Shown here in pieces: positions 35,185 through 43,674 of a stretch of 64,000 nt of DNA. Numbering within the stretch: the stretch's first letter is position 1; each line of letters opens with the position of its first letter. Origin of the DNA: Caballeronia sp. SL2Y3. Lineage in GTDB: Bacteria; Pseudomonadota; Gammaproteobacteria; Burkholderiales; Burkholderiaceae. Location of the stretch: assembly GCF_022879575.1 (NCBI RefSeq), contig NZ_CP084261.1:620001-684000 (forward strand), given 5' to 3'. The notes under the pieces are model-generated. The model saw only the letters and a list, made by a program, of their open reading frames with translations. It did not search any database and was not told where the DNA came from. The translations under genes were made by a program, and so were the position numbers.

Positions 35185-36383
35185 CTCCCGATCTCATTTC
35201 GACGCCCAAGCCAAGCAAGGACGAGAAGGGCGCGCCGCAGCCCGCCGGCCAGCGCATGAAGCAGCTCTTCACGCGCTATAAACTCTTAGCGCTGCTGCTC
35301 GCCGTCGCCGTCATCTGGCTGTTCTTCTCGTTCCTGACCAATGGCGCGTTCGTCACGCCGCGCAATCTCTCGAACCTTTTGCGGCAGATGTCGATTACCG
35401 GCATGCTTGCGTGCGGCATGGTGTTCGTCATCATCTCCGGCGAGATCGACTTGTCGGTGGGCTCGCTGCTCGGGCTGCTCGGCGGCGTGGCCGCGATTCT
35501 CGATGTCACGTATCACTGGCCTATCGCGGCGACCTTGCTGGTAGTGATGGTGCTCGGCGTTGCCATTGGTCTTTTCAACGGCTGGTGGTCCACTTATCGA
35601 AGAGTGCCCTCGTTCATTGTGGGACTCGGCGGCATGCTGGCCTATCGCGGTGTTTTGCTGGGTATAACCGGCGGTTCGACCATTGCGCCGGTGTCGGATT
35701 CACTCGTGTTTATCGGGCAAGGCTACTTGCCGCGCGTGGCCGGCGATACGCTCGCCATCGCGCTCTTCGCTCTGCTCGCAGTGTTGACCTTGCGCCAGCG
35801 ACGCAGCCGTCAGCGTTATGGCTTGCCGGTTGTCGCGGCGTGGCAGGACGGCGTGAAGATCATCGCGGCGGGCGTGATTCTCTTCGCATTCGTCGCGACG
35901 CTGAACCGTTACGGCGGCATTCCGGTCCCCGTGCTCGTGCTGCTCGCGCTGCTCGGCGTCTTCACCTATATCGCGACGCAAACGGTCTTCGGCCGGCGCA
36001 TCTATGCGGTCGGCTCCAATCTGGAGGCGACGCGCCTGTCCGGCATCAACACCGACCGCGTGAAGCTCGCCATCTTCGCGCTCATGGGTTTGATGTGCGC
36101 GTTCGGCGGACTCGTCAATACGGCGCGTCTCGCGGCTGGCTCGCCTTCTGCCGGATCGATGGGCGAGCTCGACGCCATCGCGGCATGCTTCATCGGCGGA
36201 ACGTCGATGCGTGGCGGCTCCGGCACCGTGTATGGCGCGATCATCGGCGCGCTCGTGATGGCGAGCCTCGACAACGGCATGTCGATGCTGGATGTCGACT
36301 CGTACTGGCAGATGATCGTCAAAGGCGCGATCCTCGTGCTCGCCGTGTGGATCGATGTCGTGTCGGGAACCGCGCGTCGATAA
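35181..36383 (+). CDS. xylH: D-xylose ABC transporter, permease
   Basis: 400 residues, about ten membrane helices. BPD_transp_2 signatures: [70 protein letters not shown] and [20 protein letters not shown]. The ATG overlaps the xylG TGA (ATGA), so translation is coupled. A GC-rich hairpin follows 19 bases after the stop. Confidence 0.95.
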   Translation: MTPDLISTPKPSKDEKGAPQPAGQRMKQLFTRYKLLALLLAVAVIWLFFSFLTNGAFVTPRNLSNLLRQMSITGMLACGMVFVIISGEIDLSVGSLLGLLGGVAAILDVTYHWPIAATLLVVMVLGVAIGLFNGWWSTYRRVPSFIVGLGGMLAYRGVLLGITGGSTIAPVSDSLVFIGQGYLPRVAGDTLAIALFALLAVLTLRQRRSRQRYGLPVVAAWQDGVKIIAAGVILFAFVATLNRYGGIPVPVLVLLALLGVFTYIATQTVFGRRIYAVGSNLEATRLSGINTDRVKLAIFALMGLMCAFGGLVNTARLAAGSPSAGSMGELDAIAACFIGGTSMRGGSGTVYGAIIGALVMASLDNGMSMLDVDSYWQMIVKGAILVLAVWIDVVSGTARR

Positions 36384-36402
36384 GCGCAAGCAGCGAGGTG
36401 CC

Positions 36403-36421
36403 GGGCGGCAGGCGGCCGCCC
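36403..36421 (+). terminator. GC-rich hairpin after xylH, possible terminator
   Basis: Arms GGGCGGC and GCCGCCC with a five-base loop, 19 bases after the xylH stop and 51 before the next gene. It lacks a T-run, so it may be a weak or Rho-assisted terminator. Confidence 0.45.
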
Positions 36422-36471
36422 GCGCATCGACGAGGTAAAGTACGAGGCTACGCTTCGTCCCTCGTGCCCTC

Positions 36472-37854
36472 ATGTCTGCTCCGCTCCTGCTTCGAGAAAT
36501 ATTGCGCGTCGTGGCGCGCCGATACCGTTTGCCGGCGCTCTCTGCAGTGTCGAATGGATCGTCGATACCGTCGCCCGCCACGGCGCTTGCAATCGTTATC
36601 GAAGAGGCGCGCTGCGCGGTCTCGCACGGTGAAGCGCCGAGCATAGAGATGAAGCAGGCTTTCCTCGAAGGGCTTGCACGCCTGATCGAAGAAGCCTTGC
36701 AGGACGAATCCGGCGACCCTGTTTTCAAGGCCACGTTGCTCCGGCACCGCGTAGCGGAAGTGCGTGAATACGTGTCGCTGTCGGCGCACGCGAAGCAGGA
36801 TCGTCGATCCATTCGCGCCAGTGTCAACGCTATCGCTCATCCTGGCAAACAACGCGCGTCGTCGGATGCGCAACGCGAGGCCTTCGCGAAATTGCACGCT
36901 CATGCGTCGTCGCCGTGCATATCCGGCCTTGCCGATATCGCACAACGCCTACTGGCCATTGCCGAAATCGCCGACGAACCCCAGTCTCGCGATGCCCTGA
37001 CGCGGCTGATCGAGAATCCTTCCTTGCTTCGGCTGCAACGTCTCGAAACGCTGCTTCGTGATGAGCGCGTGCAGGCGTATCTGTCGCTATGGGACCGGCA
37101 TGGTCCGCGTTCCGGCAGCGCGCAAGCCGCCGCGGAAGGTAATGCTTCGCAGAGGCGCGGCGCAGCGGCCGAAGGGCGCGCCAGTCACGCGCTGCAAGCT
37201 ATTGCAAACCGTCTGGGAGACGAAGAGGGCGATCGTGCGGCGTATCGCGTCGTGACCTCCATGCACGTTCCCGCGTCCATTCCGGGTCGCGCCGAACGTG
37301 CCAAGAGCGAGTGGGATGCGGTGCTGCTCGAACGGGCTGATAACACCGATGAAGCGCCGGAATGGGATGTCTGTCTGCTCGTCGAATCGAAGGCCTCTGT
37401 CGATGCGGCGACGACCGATCTGTCCCGGCTGCTTCGTGGTATCGAACTCCTGGCGCATGCAGACGAAAACGTCTCGTACGCATTCGAAACGGCTCAAGGC
37501 GCCGTGCGCCTGCGCGGTTCGTCGCTGCACCGCTTGACGACCGACGAGGCCAGCCTGCAAGGCACCGTTCTGTATTGCTGCGATGCGCCTGCCGACACGG
37601 CGCAGCGCGTGCTCGGCGCGGGCAGCCGCATGCAGCTGCTGTCGGCGCCAGCGAGCCTCGATTTCGCCTGCATGCTGCAGGATCATCGACCAGCCGATGT
37701 CCGAACGCTCGAACCCGTGTGGAATGATCTGCTCGAGTCGCCTCGCTGGCGCGGCGTGCTGCATCAATACCCGATGCTGCGACGAGTGCGCGAACTCATG
37801 GTCCATACGGAAGACTTGTTGGTTTCAATCGATCAGGTCTTGCCCAATGTTTGA
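36472..37854 (+). CDS. Conserved hypothetical protein
   Basis: 460 residues, cytosolic, mostly helical, no membrane segment or signal. Recognisable stretches: LPALSAVSNGSSIPSPATALAI, a central helical part (LIENPSLLRLQRLETLLRDERVQAY) and a C-terminal alpha/beta part with AERAKSEWDAVLLERADNTD, WDVCLLVESKASVDAATTDLSRLLRGIELL, reminiscent of a nuclease-like E-x-K core (VESKAS) but too weak to call. A member of an unnamed Burkholderia family as far as can be judged. It lies 88 bases after xylH and converges with the cytochrome b561 gene. Confidence 0.6.
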   Translation: MSAPLLLREILRVVARRYRLPALSAVSNGSSIPSPATALAIVIEEARCAVSHGEAPSIEMKQAFLEGLARLIEEALQDESGDPVFKATLLRHRVAEVREYVSLSAHAKQDRRSIRASVNAIAHPGKQRASSDAQREAFAKLHAHASSPCISGLADIAQRLLAIAEIADEPQSRDALTRLIENPSLLRLQRLETLLRDERVQAYLSLWDRHGPRSGSAQAAAEGNASQRRGAAAEGRASHALQAIANRLGDEEGDRAAYRVVTSMHVPASIPGRAERAKSEWDAVLLERADNTDEAPEWDVCLLVESKASVDAATTDLSRLLRGIELLAHADENVSYAFETAQGAVRLRGSSLHRLTTDEASLQGTVLYCCDAPADTAQRVLGAGSRMQLLSAPASLDFACMLQDHRPADVRTLEPVWNDLLESPRWRGVLHQYPMLRRVRELMVHTEDLLVSIDQVLPNV

Positions 37855-37867
37855 ACGCGCATGTCCG

Positions 37868-38410
37868 TCATCGGCCGCTGCGCGCCATGCTCGAAAGCAC
37901 GCCGTCGCGACGAATCAGCCCATGAAACAGCGCCGCGGCGAAGTGCATCACGAAGGTCGCGAACAGCAGCAGCGCGAGATACGTGTGCGCGCTTCTCAGC
38001 AACGCATAAAGACGCACGTTCACCGGTGCGATCGGCGGCAGATGCACGCCGCCCAGCATGACGATCGGAAACCCGCCTGCAGATAGCATCGACCATCCGA
38101 CGAGCGGCATGGCGAAGAGCAGCGCATAGAAGAGCCAGTGCGAGCCATGCGCGATGCGTTGCTGCCAACGCGGCATATCGTCGGGAAGGGCGGGCGTGCG
38201 GTGCGTCAAGCGTACGGCGAGACGCAGCGCCGTAAGCACGAGAATCACGATGCCGAGAGGGCGATGTATGGCGATCAAGGTCTGATGCCACGACGAAAGC
38301 GTCGCGACCATGCCGACGCCGATGAACAGCATGCCGATCACGAGGACCGCCATGAGCCAGTGAATCCAGCGCGCGGCCGGACTGAAGTGGTTCGCGTCAG
38401 TGCGCTTCAT
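37868..38410 (-). CDS. Cytochrome b561
   Basis: 180 residues, four membrane helices, each with haem-ligand histidines: ARWIHWLMAVLVIGML, LIAIHRPLGIVILVLTALRL, RIAHGSHWLFYALLFAMPLVGW and LRSAHTYLALLLFATFVMHFAAALFH. These diheme proteins pass electrons from quinol to periplasmic acceptors. The start at 38410 has AGGAGG eight bases upstream. It overlaps the catalase-like gene by 14 bases, so the pair may form an electron-delivery system for that haem enzyme. Confidence 0.9.
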   Translation of the reverse strand: MKRTDANHFSPAARWIHWLMAVLVIGMLFIGVGMVATLSSWHQTLIAIHRPLGIVILVLTALRLAVRLTHRTPALPDDMPRWQQRIAHGSHWLFYALLFAMPLVGWSMLSAGGFPIVMLGGVHLPPIAPVNVRLYALLRSAHTYLALLLFATFVMHFAAALFHGLIRRDGVLSSMARSGR

Positions 38411-39476
38411 GATGCGCCTCCTCATGCGTTCTGCGGTTGAACGAAACGGAATACGCGGACGAACGCGCCGCGAGCAAAGGGTCGTCCGAGACCATGAGGC
38501 CAGCGGGCAGCACGGTCGGGTCGAAGTTGATGTCGCGGCAAGCGCCGTCGGCTTGCGGGCTCTCGCGGGTAATTACGAGCGTGCCCGCGTCGATATGCTT
38601 GCGGTCGTCGGGCCATGCTTGGGTCGCGTCGTTCGTGACGTCACCCGGTTGCGCGACCGTCAAGATCAGGTGCCACCGTTGCGGGCCGTGAGCGAGGCGT
38701 CCTCTCAACTCTTCGTCGAGGAAGTCGTGACGCGCGGCGTCACTTTGCGATACGGCCTCGTAGTCAGCTTCGGGCACGAGGGACCAGCGCACGGCATGCG
38801 TAGCGCCGGAGGCGTCGGTCGCTCGGAACGCGTTGATGCCGTAATACGCGGCATTAGCATAGCTCGATGACGGCGCGTGCGCCTTGACCCAATCGCGAAA
38901 GGGCTGGGTTTCAGGATGCGCCGCAAAGAAGGCGGCGAGCTTCGCGGGATCGGGCTTGCCGGTCTTCGGATCGGGACGCGATGCGACCAGTTGCTCATAA
39001 AATCCCTGCGCGCTGTTCACGATAAACACCGGAGTACTGTTCATTGCAGTGCGCCACTGCTCGCCATCGCGCAGCCGGAATTCGAGGGCGAGGCTGCGCA
39101 CGGGGTTGCCTGAATCGCTGACAAACGGATTCGGGCCGGGTATCGCGAACCTGCCTGTCACCGGCGTGCGCTCCCGCGTGAACACTTCTGCACGGGAGAG
39201 CGATGACGCGTTGCCGTTGCTGTCGAACCAGCCTTCGACGCATACGCCTTTGGCATGATTGCGCCGGTATCCCGCATGCACGCCGCTAACGCTTTCGAAC
39301 GTGTCGACGATCTTCGTCGAAGTCAGCTTGTGCGTGTCGCCGATGCCCGCCACGTAGGCGAACGCGGTGCCGATTGCGAGCACGCTGCCGCCGATCACCG
39401 CCAGCTTCGCGAGTTCGCGTGCATGTCGCCTTGGACTCCGCAAGAGTCTCATCAGTGAGAAAGGTGCCTGTTTCAT
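38397..39476 (-). CDS. Membrane-anchored catalase-like haem peroxidase (SrpA type)
   Basis: 359 residues, shorter than a full catalase. One N-terminal helix (ELAKLAVIGGSVLAIGTAFAYVAG) anchors or exports it. Catalase core: VSGVHAGYRRNHAKGVCVEG with the distal His, RTPVTGRFAIPGPNPFVSD, LALEFRLRDGEQWRTAMN, and proximal haem Tyr in RSSAYSVSFNRR. This fits the SrpA family of periplasmic catalase-related peroxidases. It is co-transcribed with cytochrome b561. A GGAATA-type promoter lies upstream at 39513-39538. Confidence 0.9.
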   Translation of the reverse strand: MKQAPFSLMRLLRSPRRHARELAKLAVIGGSVLAIGTAFAYVAGIGDTHKLTSTKIVDTFESVSGVHAGYRRNHAKGVCVEGWFDSNGNASSLSRAEVFTRERTPVTGRFAIPGPNPFVSDSGNPVRSLALEFRLRDGEQWRTAMNSTPVFIVNSAQGFYEQLVASRPDPKTGKPDPAKLAAFFAAHPETQPFRDWVKAHAPSSSYANAAYYGINAFRATDASGATHAVRWSLVPEADYEAVSQSDAARHDFLDEELRGRLAHGPQRWHLILTVAQPGDVTNDATQAWPDDRKHIDAGTLVITRESPQADGACRDINFDPTVLPAGLMVSDDPLLAARSSAYSVSFNRRTHEEAHHEAH

Positions 39477-39512
39477 GATGTTTCGCTCGCTATTCGATGG
39501 ATCAGTGACGCG

Positions 39513-39538
39513 AACACGCGTGCTTGCACGGTTATTCC
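39513..39538 (-). promoter_or_regulatory. Candidate ECF-sigma promoter for the catalase-b561 operon
   Basis: On the minus strand GGAATA (39538-39533), 17 bases, GTT (39515-39513), 37 bases before the ATG. The same layout is found near both ECF sigma operons. Confidence 0.45.
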
Positions 39539-39563
39539 ATCAACGCGTCGATTTAAATTTTCT

Positions 39564-39590
39564 GGAATAGATCGGCTCCGTGGGCGGTTT
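39564..39590 (+). promoter_or_regulatory. Candidate ECF-sigma promoter for the second DUF4148 gene
   Basis: GGAATA (39564-39569), 15 bases, CGGTTT (39585-39590), 42 bases before the ATG. It matches the 16117 element in both boxes, in the ATCGGC following the first box, and in spacing. It stands back to back with the catalase promoter. Confidence 0.55.
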
Positions 39591-39632
39591 GCCTTCATGC
39601 AAGCCCAATGAATTCTTCTCAAGGAGTCGAAC

Positions 39633-39944
39633 ATGAACATCGCCAAAGTATTCGCCGTTTCCGCCGCACTCGTCGTCTCGACGGGCGCATTCGCGCAAGG
39701 TCTCACGCGCGACGAAGTGCGTGCGCAACTCGTGCAGGCCGAGCAGAACGGCTCGCGTCTCGTGACCGATGCCTCTTATCCGGACGTCAGCCCCATCTAT
39801 CAGAATCAGGCAGCGCGCATGAAGGCGCCGGAGAGCGGCGCGTATGGCGGCATGAAGACCGCGTCGGGCGCGGGGAGTGCGTCGATGAGCCCGTCCGACT
39901 GCGTGGGTCCTTACAGCTTCTGCCATATCTATGCGGGCTCGTGA
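39633..39944 (+). CDS. Exported DUF4148 protein
   Basis: 103 residues: signal peptide (IAKVFAVSAALVVSTGAFA-QG) and the DUF4148 core LTRDEVRAQLVQAEQNGSRLVTDASYPDVSPIYQ, ending with a Ser/Gly stretch and two cysteines (SDCVGPYSFC), which may form a disulphide. Divergent from the catalase-b561 operon and just upstream of the second ECF operon. AAGGAG precedes the ATG. Confidence 0.85.
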   Translation: MNIAKVFAVSAALVVSTGAFAQGLTRDEVRAQLVQAEQNGSRLVTDASYPDVSPIYQNQAARMKAPESGAYGGMKTASGAGSASMSPSDCVGPYSFCHIYAGS

Positions 39945-39972
39945 TCGCCGCAAAAAAAAGTCGACGCTTGCG

Positions 39973-39997
39973 GGAATAAACGCCTCGCAACGTTGTT
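39973..39997 (+). promoter_or_regulatory. Candidate ECF-sigma promoter for the second sigma operon
   Basis: GGAATA (39973-39978), 16 bases, GTT (39995-39997), 31 bases before the GTG start of the first anti-sigma-like gene. The spacing is one base shorter than in the other four copies. Confidence 0.4.
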
Positions 39998-40028
39998 AGC
40001 CCTCTAAAGACGACTCAGCGCAGCGACC

Positions 40029-40724
40029 GTGGACCCGCATTCCGACACCCGCCTTTCCGAAGCCGACGTACAGGCCTTCGCCGACGGCCTGCTCGCGTCG
40101 GAACGGGCCGCGTCGCTGCATGCCTATCTCGCTCGCCGGCCGGAGGAAGCGCGCAGGATCGTATTCTATGATCGGCTCAATGCCCAGTTGCGCGAGATGT
40201 TCCGCGACGACCGCAGCGCGCGAGAAGCGAGTCATCGGCGGACCGGCGCGCGGTTGCGGCTGTGCGCAGCCGTTGCCGGTTGTCTTCTGCTCGTGATCGG
40301 CGCAATCTGGGCCACGGTGCGCGTACCGGACGCAGCACTGGAACGCGCAGCCGTGTCCGCCCTGGCGATTCAGGCGACGGCGCCTGCGCGCGCGGCGAGC
40401 ATCGCGGGCGCGCCCGATCTTTCATCGGCGGGCTTTCACGCCGTCGATGCGACGACTGTCACGCTCGGGGCATTCTCGACCGTGAAGGTGTTCGCTTACC
40501 GTAACGCGAGCAATCAGCCGCTCGTGCTGGTCTCGACGTGTGCGCCGCCGTCGTTCATGCGCGCAACGTGGCACGCGCATAGAATCGGAACGGCGCGTCT
40601 TATCGAATGGATCACGACATCGGGCGTTCGCACGGTGGTCGGAACTCGCGCCGGTACGCCGGGCCTCATGCGTGCCGCCGAAGTGTCGATGGCTCGTCAG
40701 AACATGCAATGGAATGAACGATGA
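40029..40724 (+). CDS. Membrane anti-sigma factor-like protein
   Basis: 231 residues from GTG 40029. The N-terminus (LSEADVQAFADGLLASERAASLHAYLARRPE then ARRIVFYDRLNAQLREMF) is the cytoplasmic helical anti-sigma pattern; one transmembrane helix follows (LRLCAAVAGCLLLVIGAIWATV), then a periplasmic part (TVTLGAFSTVKVFAYRNASNQPLVLVSTC). It lacks zinc-binding residues. It lies directly before the second ECF sigma gene, with another anti-sigma-like gene after it. Confidence 0.72.
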   Translation: MDPHSDTRLSEADVQAFADGLLASERAASLHAYLARRPEEARRIVFYDRLNAQLREMFRDDRSAREASHRRTGARLRLCAAVAGCLLLVIGAIWATVRVPDAALERAAVSALAIQATAPARAASIAGAPDLSSAGFHAVDATTVTLGAFSTVKVFAYRNASNQPLVLVSTCAPPSFMRATWHAHRIGTARLIEWITTSGVRTVVGTRAGTPGLMRAAEVSMARQNMQWNER

Positions 40725-40752
40725 ACGCAAGATTGCCCCGCGAGGTGCGCCG

Positions 40753-41271
40753 ATGAGCGTGCGCGAACAACTCATGGATCATCTGCCGCGCTTGCGTCGT
40801 TATGCTCGCGCGTTGATCCGCAATCAGGAACTCGCCGACGATCTCGTGCAGGACACGCTGGAACGCGCGCTCAGGCACACGGACAAGTTTCAGTCGGGCA
40901 CCGATCTGCGTGCATGGCTCTTCACGATCATGCATAACGTCTTCGCGAATCAGACGCGACGCGCGGATGCACGCGCGGTACACGTATCGGTCGACGACGA
41001 CCCTCTCGACGAAAGCCAGTTCGCGGTGGCAAGCCGGGACACGCAATCGCTCGAAATGCGAGACCTCGATTACGCGCTGCAACGGCTGCCGGTCGAACAG
41101 CGTCAGGTGGTGCTGCTGGTCGGCCTCGAAGAGATGTCGTATGCGGAAGTGGCCCTTGCGCTGGAGATTCCGCTCGGCACGGTGATGTCGCGCCTATCGC
41201 GTGGACGCGAAAGGTTACGCGCGCTCATGGCGGGCAAGCAGGAAGGCGTGCAACTGAAGGTGGTGCGATGA
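40753..41271 (+). CDS. ECF (RpoE-like) sigma factor
   Basis: 172 residues. Region 2: LMDHLPRLRRYARALIRNQELADDLVQDTLERAL and LRAWLFTIMHNVFANQTRR; region 4: ALQRLPVEQRQVVLLVGLEEMSYAEVALALE, then IPLGTVMSRLSRGRERLRAL. The ATG at 40753 has GAGGT upstream; an ATG at 40714 would overlap the previous gene. The stop overlaps the next ATG (ATGA), coupling it to the downstream anti-sigma. Confidence 0.93.
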   Translation: MSVREQLMDHLPRLRRYARALIRNQELADDLVQDTLERALRHTDKFQSGTDLRAWLFTIMHNVFANQTRRADARAVHVSVDDDPLDESQFAVASRDTQSLEMRDLDYALQRLPVEQRQVVLLVGLEEMSYAEVALALEIPLGTVMSRLSRGRERLRALMAGKQEGVQLKVVR

Positions 41272-42170
41272 ACAAACAAACGACTTCCATCAGCGAAGAG
41301 GATATCCAGGGCTATGTCGATGGCGTGCTCGGCGAACAACGGCGCGAAGAGATCGATCGGCTGCTGGAAACCGATTCTGCGCTCGCAAACCGCGTCAGCG
41401 ATTACTTCGCGTTGAGCGGCATGCTTCACGATCGCTTCGATCGCGTAATGCAAGAACCGTTGCCGGAGCGTTTGACGCGCGTGCTGGACACGCTGGATGC
41501 GCCCGATACACCCGATGCCAGCACCACGCGCGCCGCAAAGGTGAACGCCGGCCGCGGTCCCGCGGCGAACTGGCCGAAGTATGCGGGCATGGCGGCGACG
41601 CTCGTGCTCGGCATAGGCATCGGCGTGGCCGGCATGATGAGTCCGCCCGCACGCGACATGCTCGCGTCCGGCAATGACAACCCGTCGCTTCGTCATGCAA
41701 GCCTGACGAAGGACGAGTCCTTCGCGCGGCAATCCGCGATTGCTTATGTCACGTATGCGCCGATGGTGACGCGCCCGGTCGAGGTCGGCGCGGATCAGGA
41801 AGAAGAGCTCGTCAAGTGGCTGTCGAACCGGCTCGGCACCGACGTGCATGCGCCCGTGCTCACGCGCGTGGGGTTCAATCTGATGGGCGGACGGTTATTG
41901 CCCGGCGACGAAGGTCCGATTGCGCAATTCATGTATCACGATGCGAAGGGCGAGCGCATCACGCTCAACGTGTCGCATCGCAAGGTGAGCACGGACGTGA
42001 CTGCGTTCAAGCTCTATCAGGATGGCTCCGTCAACGTGTTCTATTGGGTCGATGGCGATTTCGGCTATGCGGTGTCGGGTGCAATCGCGCGTCCGCAATT
42101 GCTGGCCGTTTCGCATGACGTGTACGAACAATTGACCGCGAGGAACGGGCAGGGCGCGGCTGCACGATGA
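41268..42170 (+). CDS. Membrane anti-sigma factor-like protein
   Basis: 300 residues. Cytoplasmic N-terminus (ISEEDIQGYVDGVLGEQRREEIDRLLETD), one membrane helix (YAGMAATLVLGIGIGVAGMM) and a long outer domain (SAIAYVTYAPMVTRPVEVGAD, WLSNRLGTDVHAPVLTRVGFNLMGGRLLPGDEGPIAQFMYHD) which is the pattern of transmembrane anti-sigma proteins of Burkholderia and Pseudomonas. It overlaps the sigma stop by four bases, the usual anti-sigma position; the gene at 40029 then would be an extra regulator. Confidence 0.8.
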   Translation: MNKQTTSISEEDIQGYVDGVLGEQRREEIDRLLETDSALANRVSDYFALSGMLHDRFDRVMQEPLPERLTRVLDTLDAPDTPDASTTRAAKVNAGRGPAANWPKYAGMAATLVLGIGIGVAGMMSPPARDMLASGNDNPSLRHASLTKDESFARQSAIAYVTYAPMVTRPVEVGADQEEELVKWLSNRLGTDVHAPVLTRVGFNLMGGRLLPGDEGPIAQFMYHDAKGERITLNVSHRKVSTDVTAFKLYQDGSVNVFYWVDGDFGYAVSGAIARPQLLAVSHDVYEQLTARNGQGAAAR

Positions 42171-42285
42171 CCGCATGCAAGGCGCGTACGGTCGTGCGCT
42201 TGCCGTCGCGGCCCGGTGCGGTATATGGTGACGAAGGCGCGCATTCGATCAAGCGCGCCGCAACGCACACGGAGACACGCGGCAC

Positions 42286-43674
42286 ATGACGGCAACAGAA
42301 GCAATACGCGCATTGCGCGAGACTCTAGGCGCGGACGTGGTCGCGCTTCCGGATGAATTCGGCGACCGGCGCGTCGTGGACTGGAGCGGACTGCCGGGCG
42401 AGATTCCGCTCGCGCTCATTCGCCCGCGCACGACGGAAGAAGTGGCACAGGCGCTTTCCATTTGCTCGCGCTTCCGGCAGCCCGTGGTCACACAGGGCGG
42501 ATTGACGGGACTCGTCGGCGGCGCCAATGCGCGCGGCGGCGAAGTGGCGCTGAGCCTGGATCGCATGAACCGCATCGTCGAGATCGACGAAGTGTCCGGC
42601 ACGATGACGGTCGAAGCCGGCACCGCGTTGCAGACCGTGCAGGAAGCGGCGAGCGCGGCGGGCTTCTACTTTCCGCTCGATCTCGGCGCACGCGGCAGCT
42701 GTTCGATAGGCGGCAATCTCGCGACGAACGCGGGCGGCAATCGCGTCATCAAGTACGGCATGATGCGCGATCAGGTGCTCGGGCTGGAGGCGGTGCTGGC
42801 AAGCGGTGCCATCGTCGGCGATCTCAACAAGATGATCAAGAACAACAGCGGCTACGACTTGCGGCATCTGCTGATCGGAAGCGAAGGCACGCTTGCGGTC
42901 ATTACGCGCGTCGTGCTGCGTCTGCGGCCGAAGCCCACTGCGACGGCAACGGCATGGTGCGGCTTGCCGGACTTCAACGCGGTGACCACGCTGCTCGCCC
43001 GCTCGCAGGCGAGGCTGGCGTCGGGCGTGTCGGCATTCGAGGTCATGTGGGCCGGCTATCACGATGCGGTGCTGGCCAACTTGCCGCAGCTGCGCGCGCC
43101 GCTCGGTTCAGCGCATCCGTTCTATGTCTTGCTCGAAAGCGTCGGGACCGATCCGGCGCGCCACGGCGAAGCGTTCGAAGAATTTCTCGGCGCGATGCTG
43201 GAAGAAGGCATCGTGACGGACGCGGCGATTGCGTCGTCGGAAGCGCATGCGCTTGCGTTCTGGGCGATCCGCGATGCGCCCGGCGAGTATCAGCGGTTCA
43301 TACCGAACCACGCTGCGTATGACGTGAGCTTTTCGATCGCGCAAGTCGGCGAGGCTGCCGCGCGCTGCGAGGCGCGTCTGCGCGAGCACTGGCCGCAGTC
43401 GCTCGTCATGATTTACGGGCATCTGGGCGACGGGAACATTCATATCGTCGTGGACGTGCCGGGCATGGGCAAGCACGACCATGACGATATCGACCGCGTC
43501 ATCTATGACGTCACGCGCGAGTTGAACGGGTCGATATCAGCGGAGCACGGCATCGGCGTCAAGAAGCGAGCGTTCCTTTCGCAAAGCCGTCGCGAGACCG
43601 ACATCGACGCGATGCGCGCGATCAAGAGCGCGCTCGATCCGCTCGGGCTTTTGAATCCGGGCAAGGTCGTCTAA
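42286..43674 (+). CDS. FAD-binding 2-hydroxyacid dehydrogenase (GlcD/D-lactate/D-2-hydroxyglutarate type)
   Basis: 462 residues. FAD_binding_4 domain: PRTTEEVAQALSICSRFRQPVVTQGGLTGLVGGA, LGARGSCSIGGNLATNAGGNRVIKYGMMRD, NNSGYDLRHLLIGSEGTLAVIT. FAD-oxidase C domain: VMIYGHLGDGNIHIVVDVPG and SISAEHGIGVKKRAFLSQSR with the flavin- and metal-site histidines. It oxidises a D-2-hydroxyacid at the membrane or cytosol and passes electrons to quinone or an electron-transfer protein. The exact substrate is undecided. No partner subunits are adjacent. Confidence 0.9.
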   Translation: MTATEAIRALRETLGADVVALPDEFGDRRVVDWSGLPGEIPLALIRPRTTEEVAQALSICSRFRQPVVTQGGLTGLVGGANARGGEVALSLDRMNRIVEIDEVSGTMTVEAGTALQTVQEAASAAGFYFPLDLGARGSCSIGGNLATNAGGNRVIKYGMMRDQVLGLEAVLASGAIVGDLNKMIKNNSGYDLRHLLIGSEGTLAVITRVVLRLRPKPTATATAWCGLPDFNAVTTLLARSQARLASGVSAFEVMWAGYHDAVLANLPQLRAPLGSAHPFYVLLESVGTDPARHGEAFEEFLGAMLEEGIVTDAAIASSEAHALAFWAIRDAPGEYQRFIPNHAAYDVSFSIAQVGEAAARCEARLREHWPQSLVMIYGHLGDGNIHIVVDVPGMGKHDHDDIDRVIYDVTRELNGSISAEHGIGVKKRAFLSQSRRETDIDAMRAIKSALDPLGLLNPGKVV

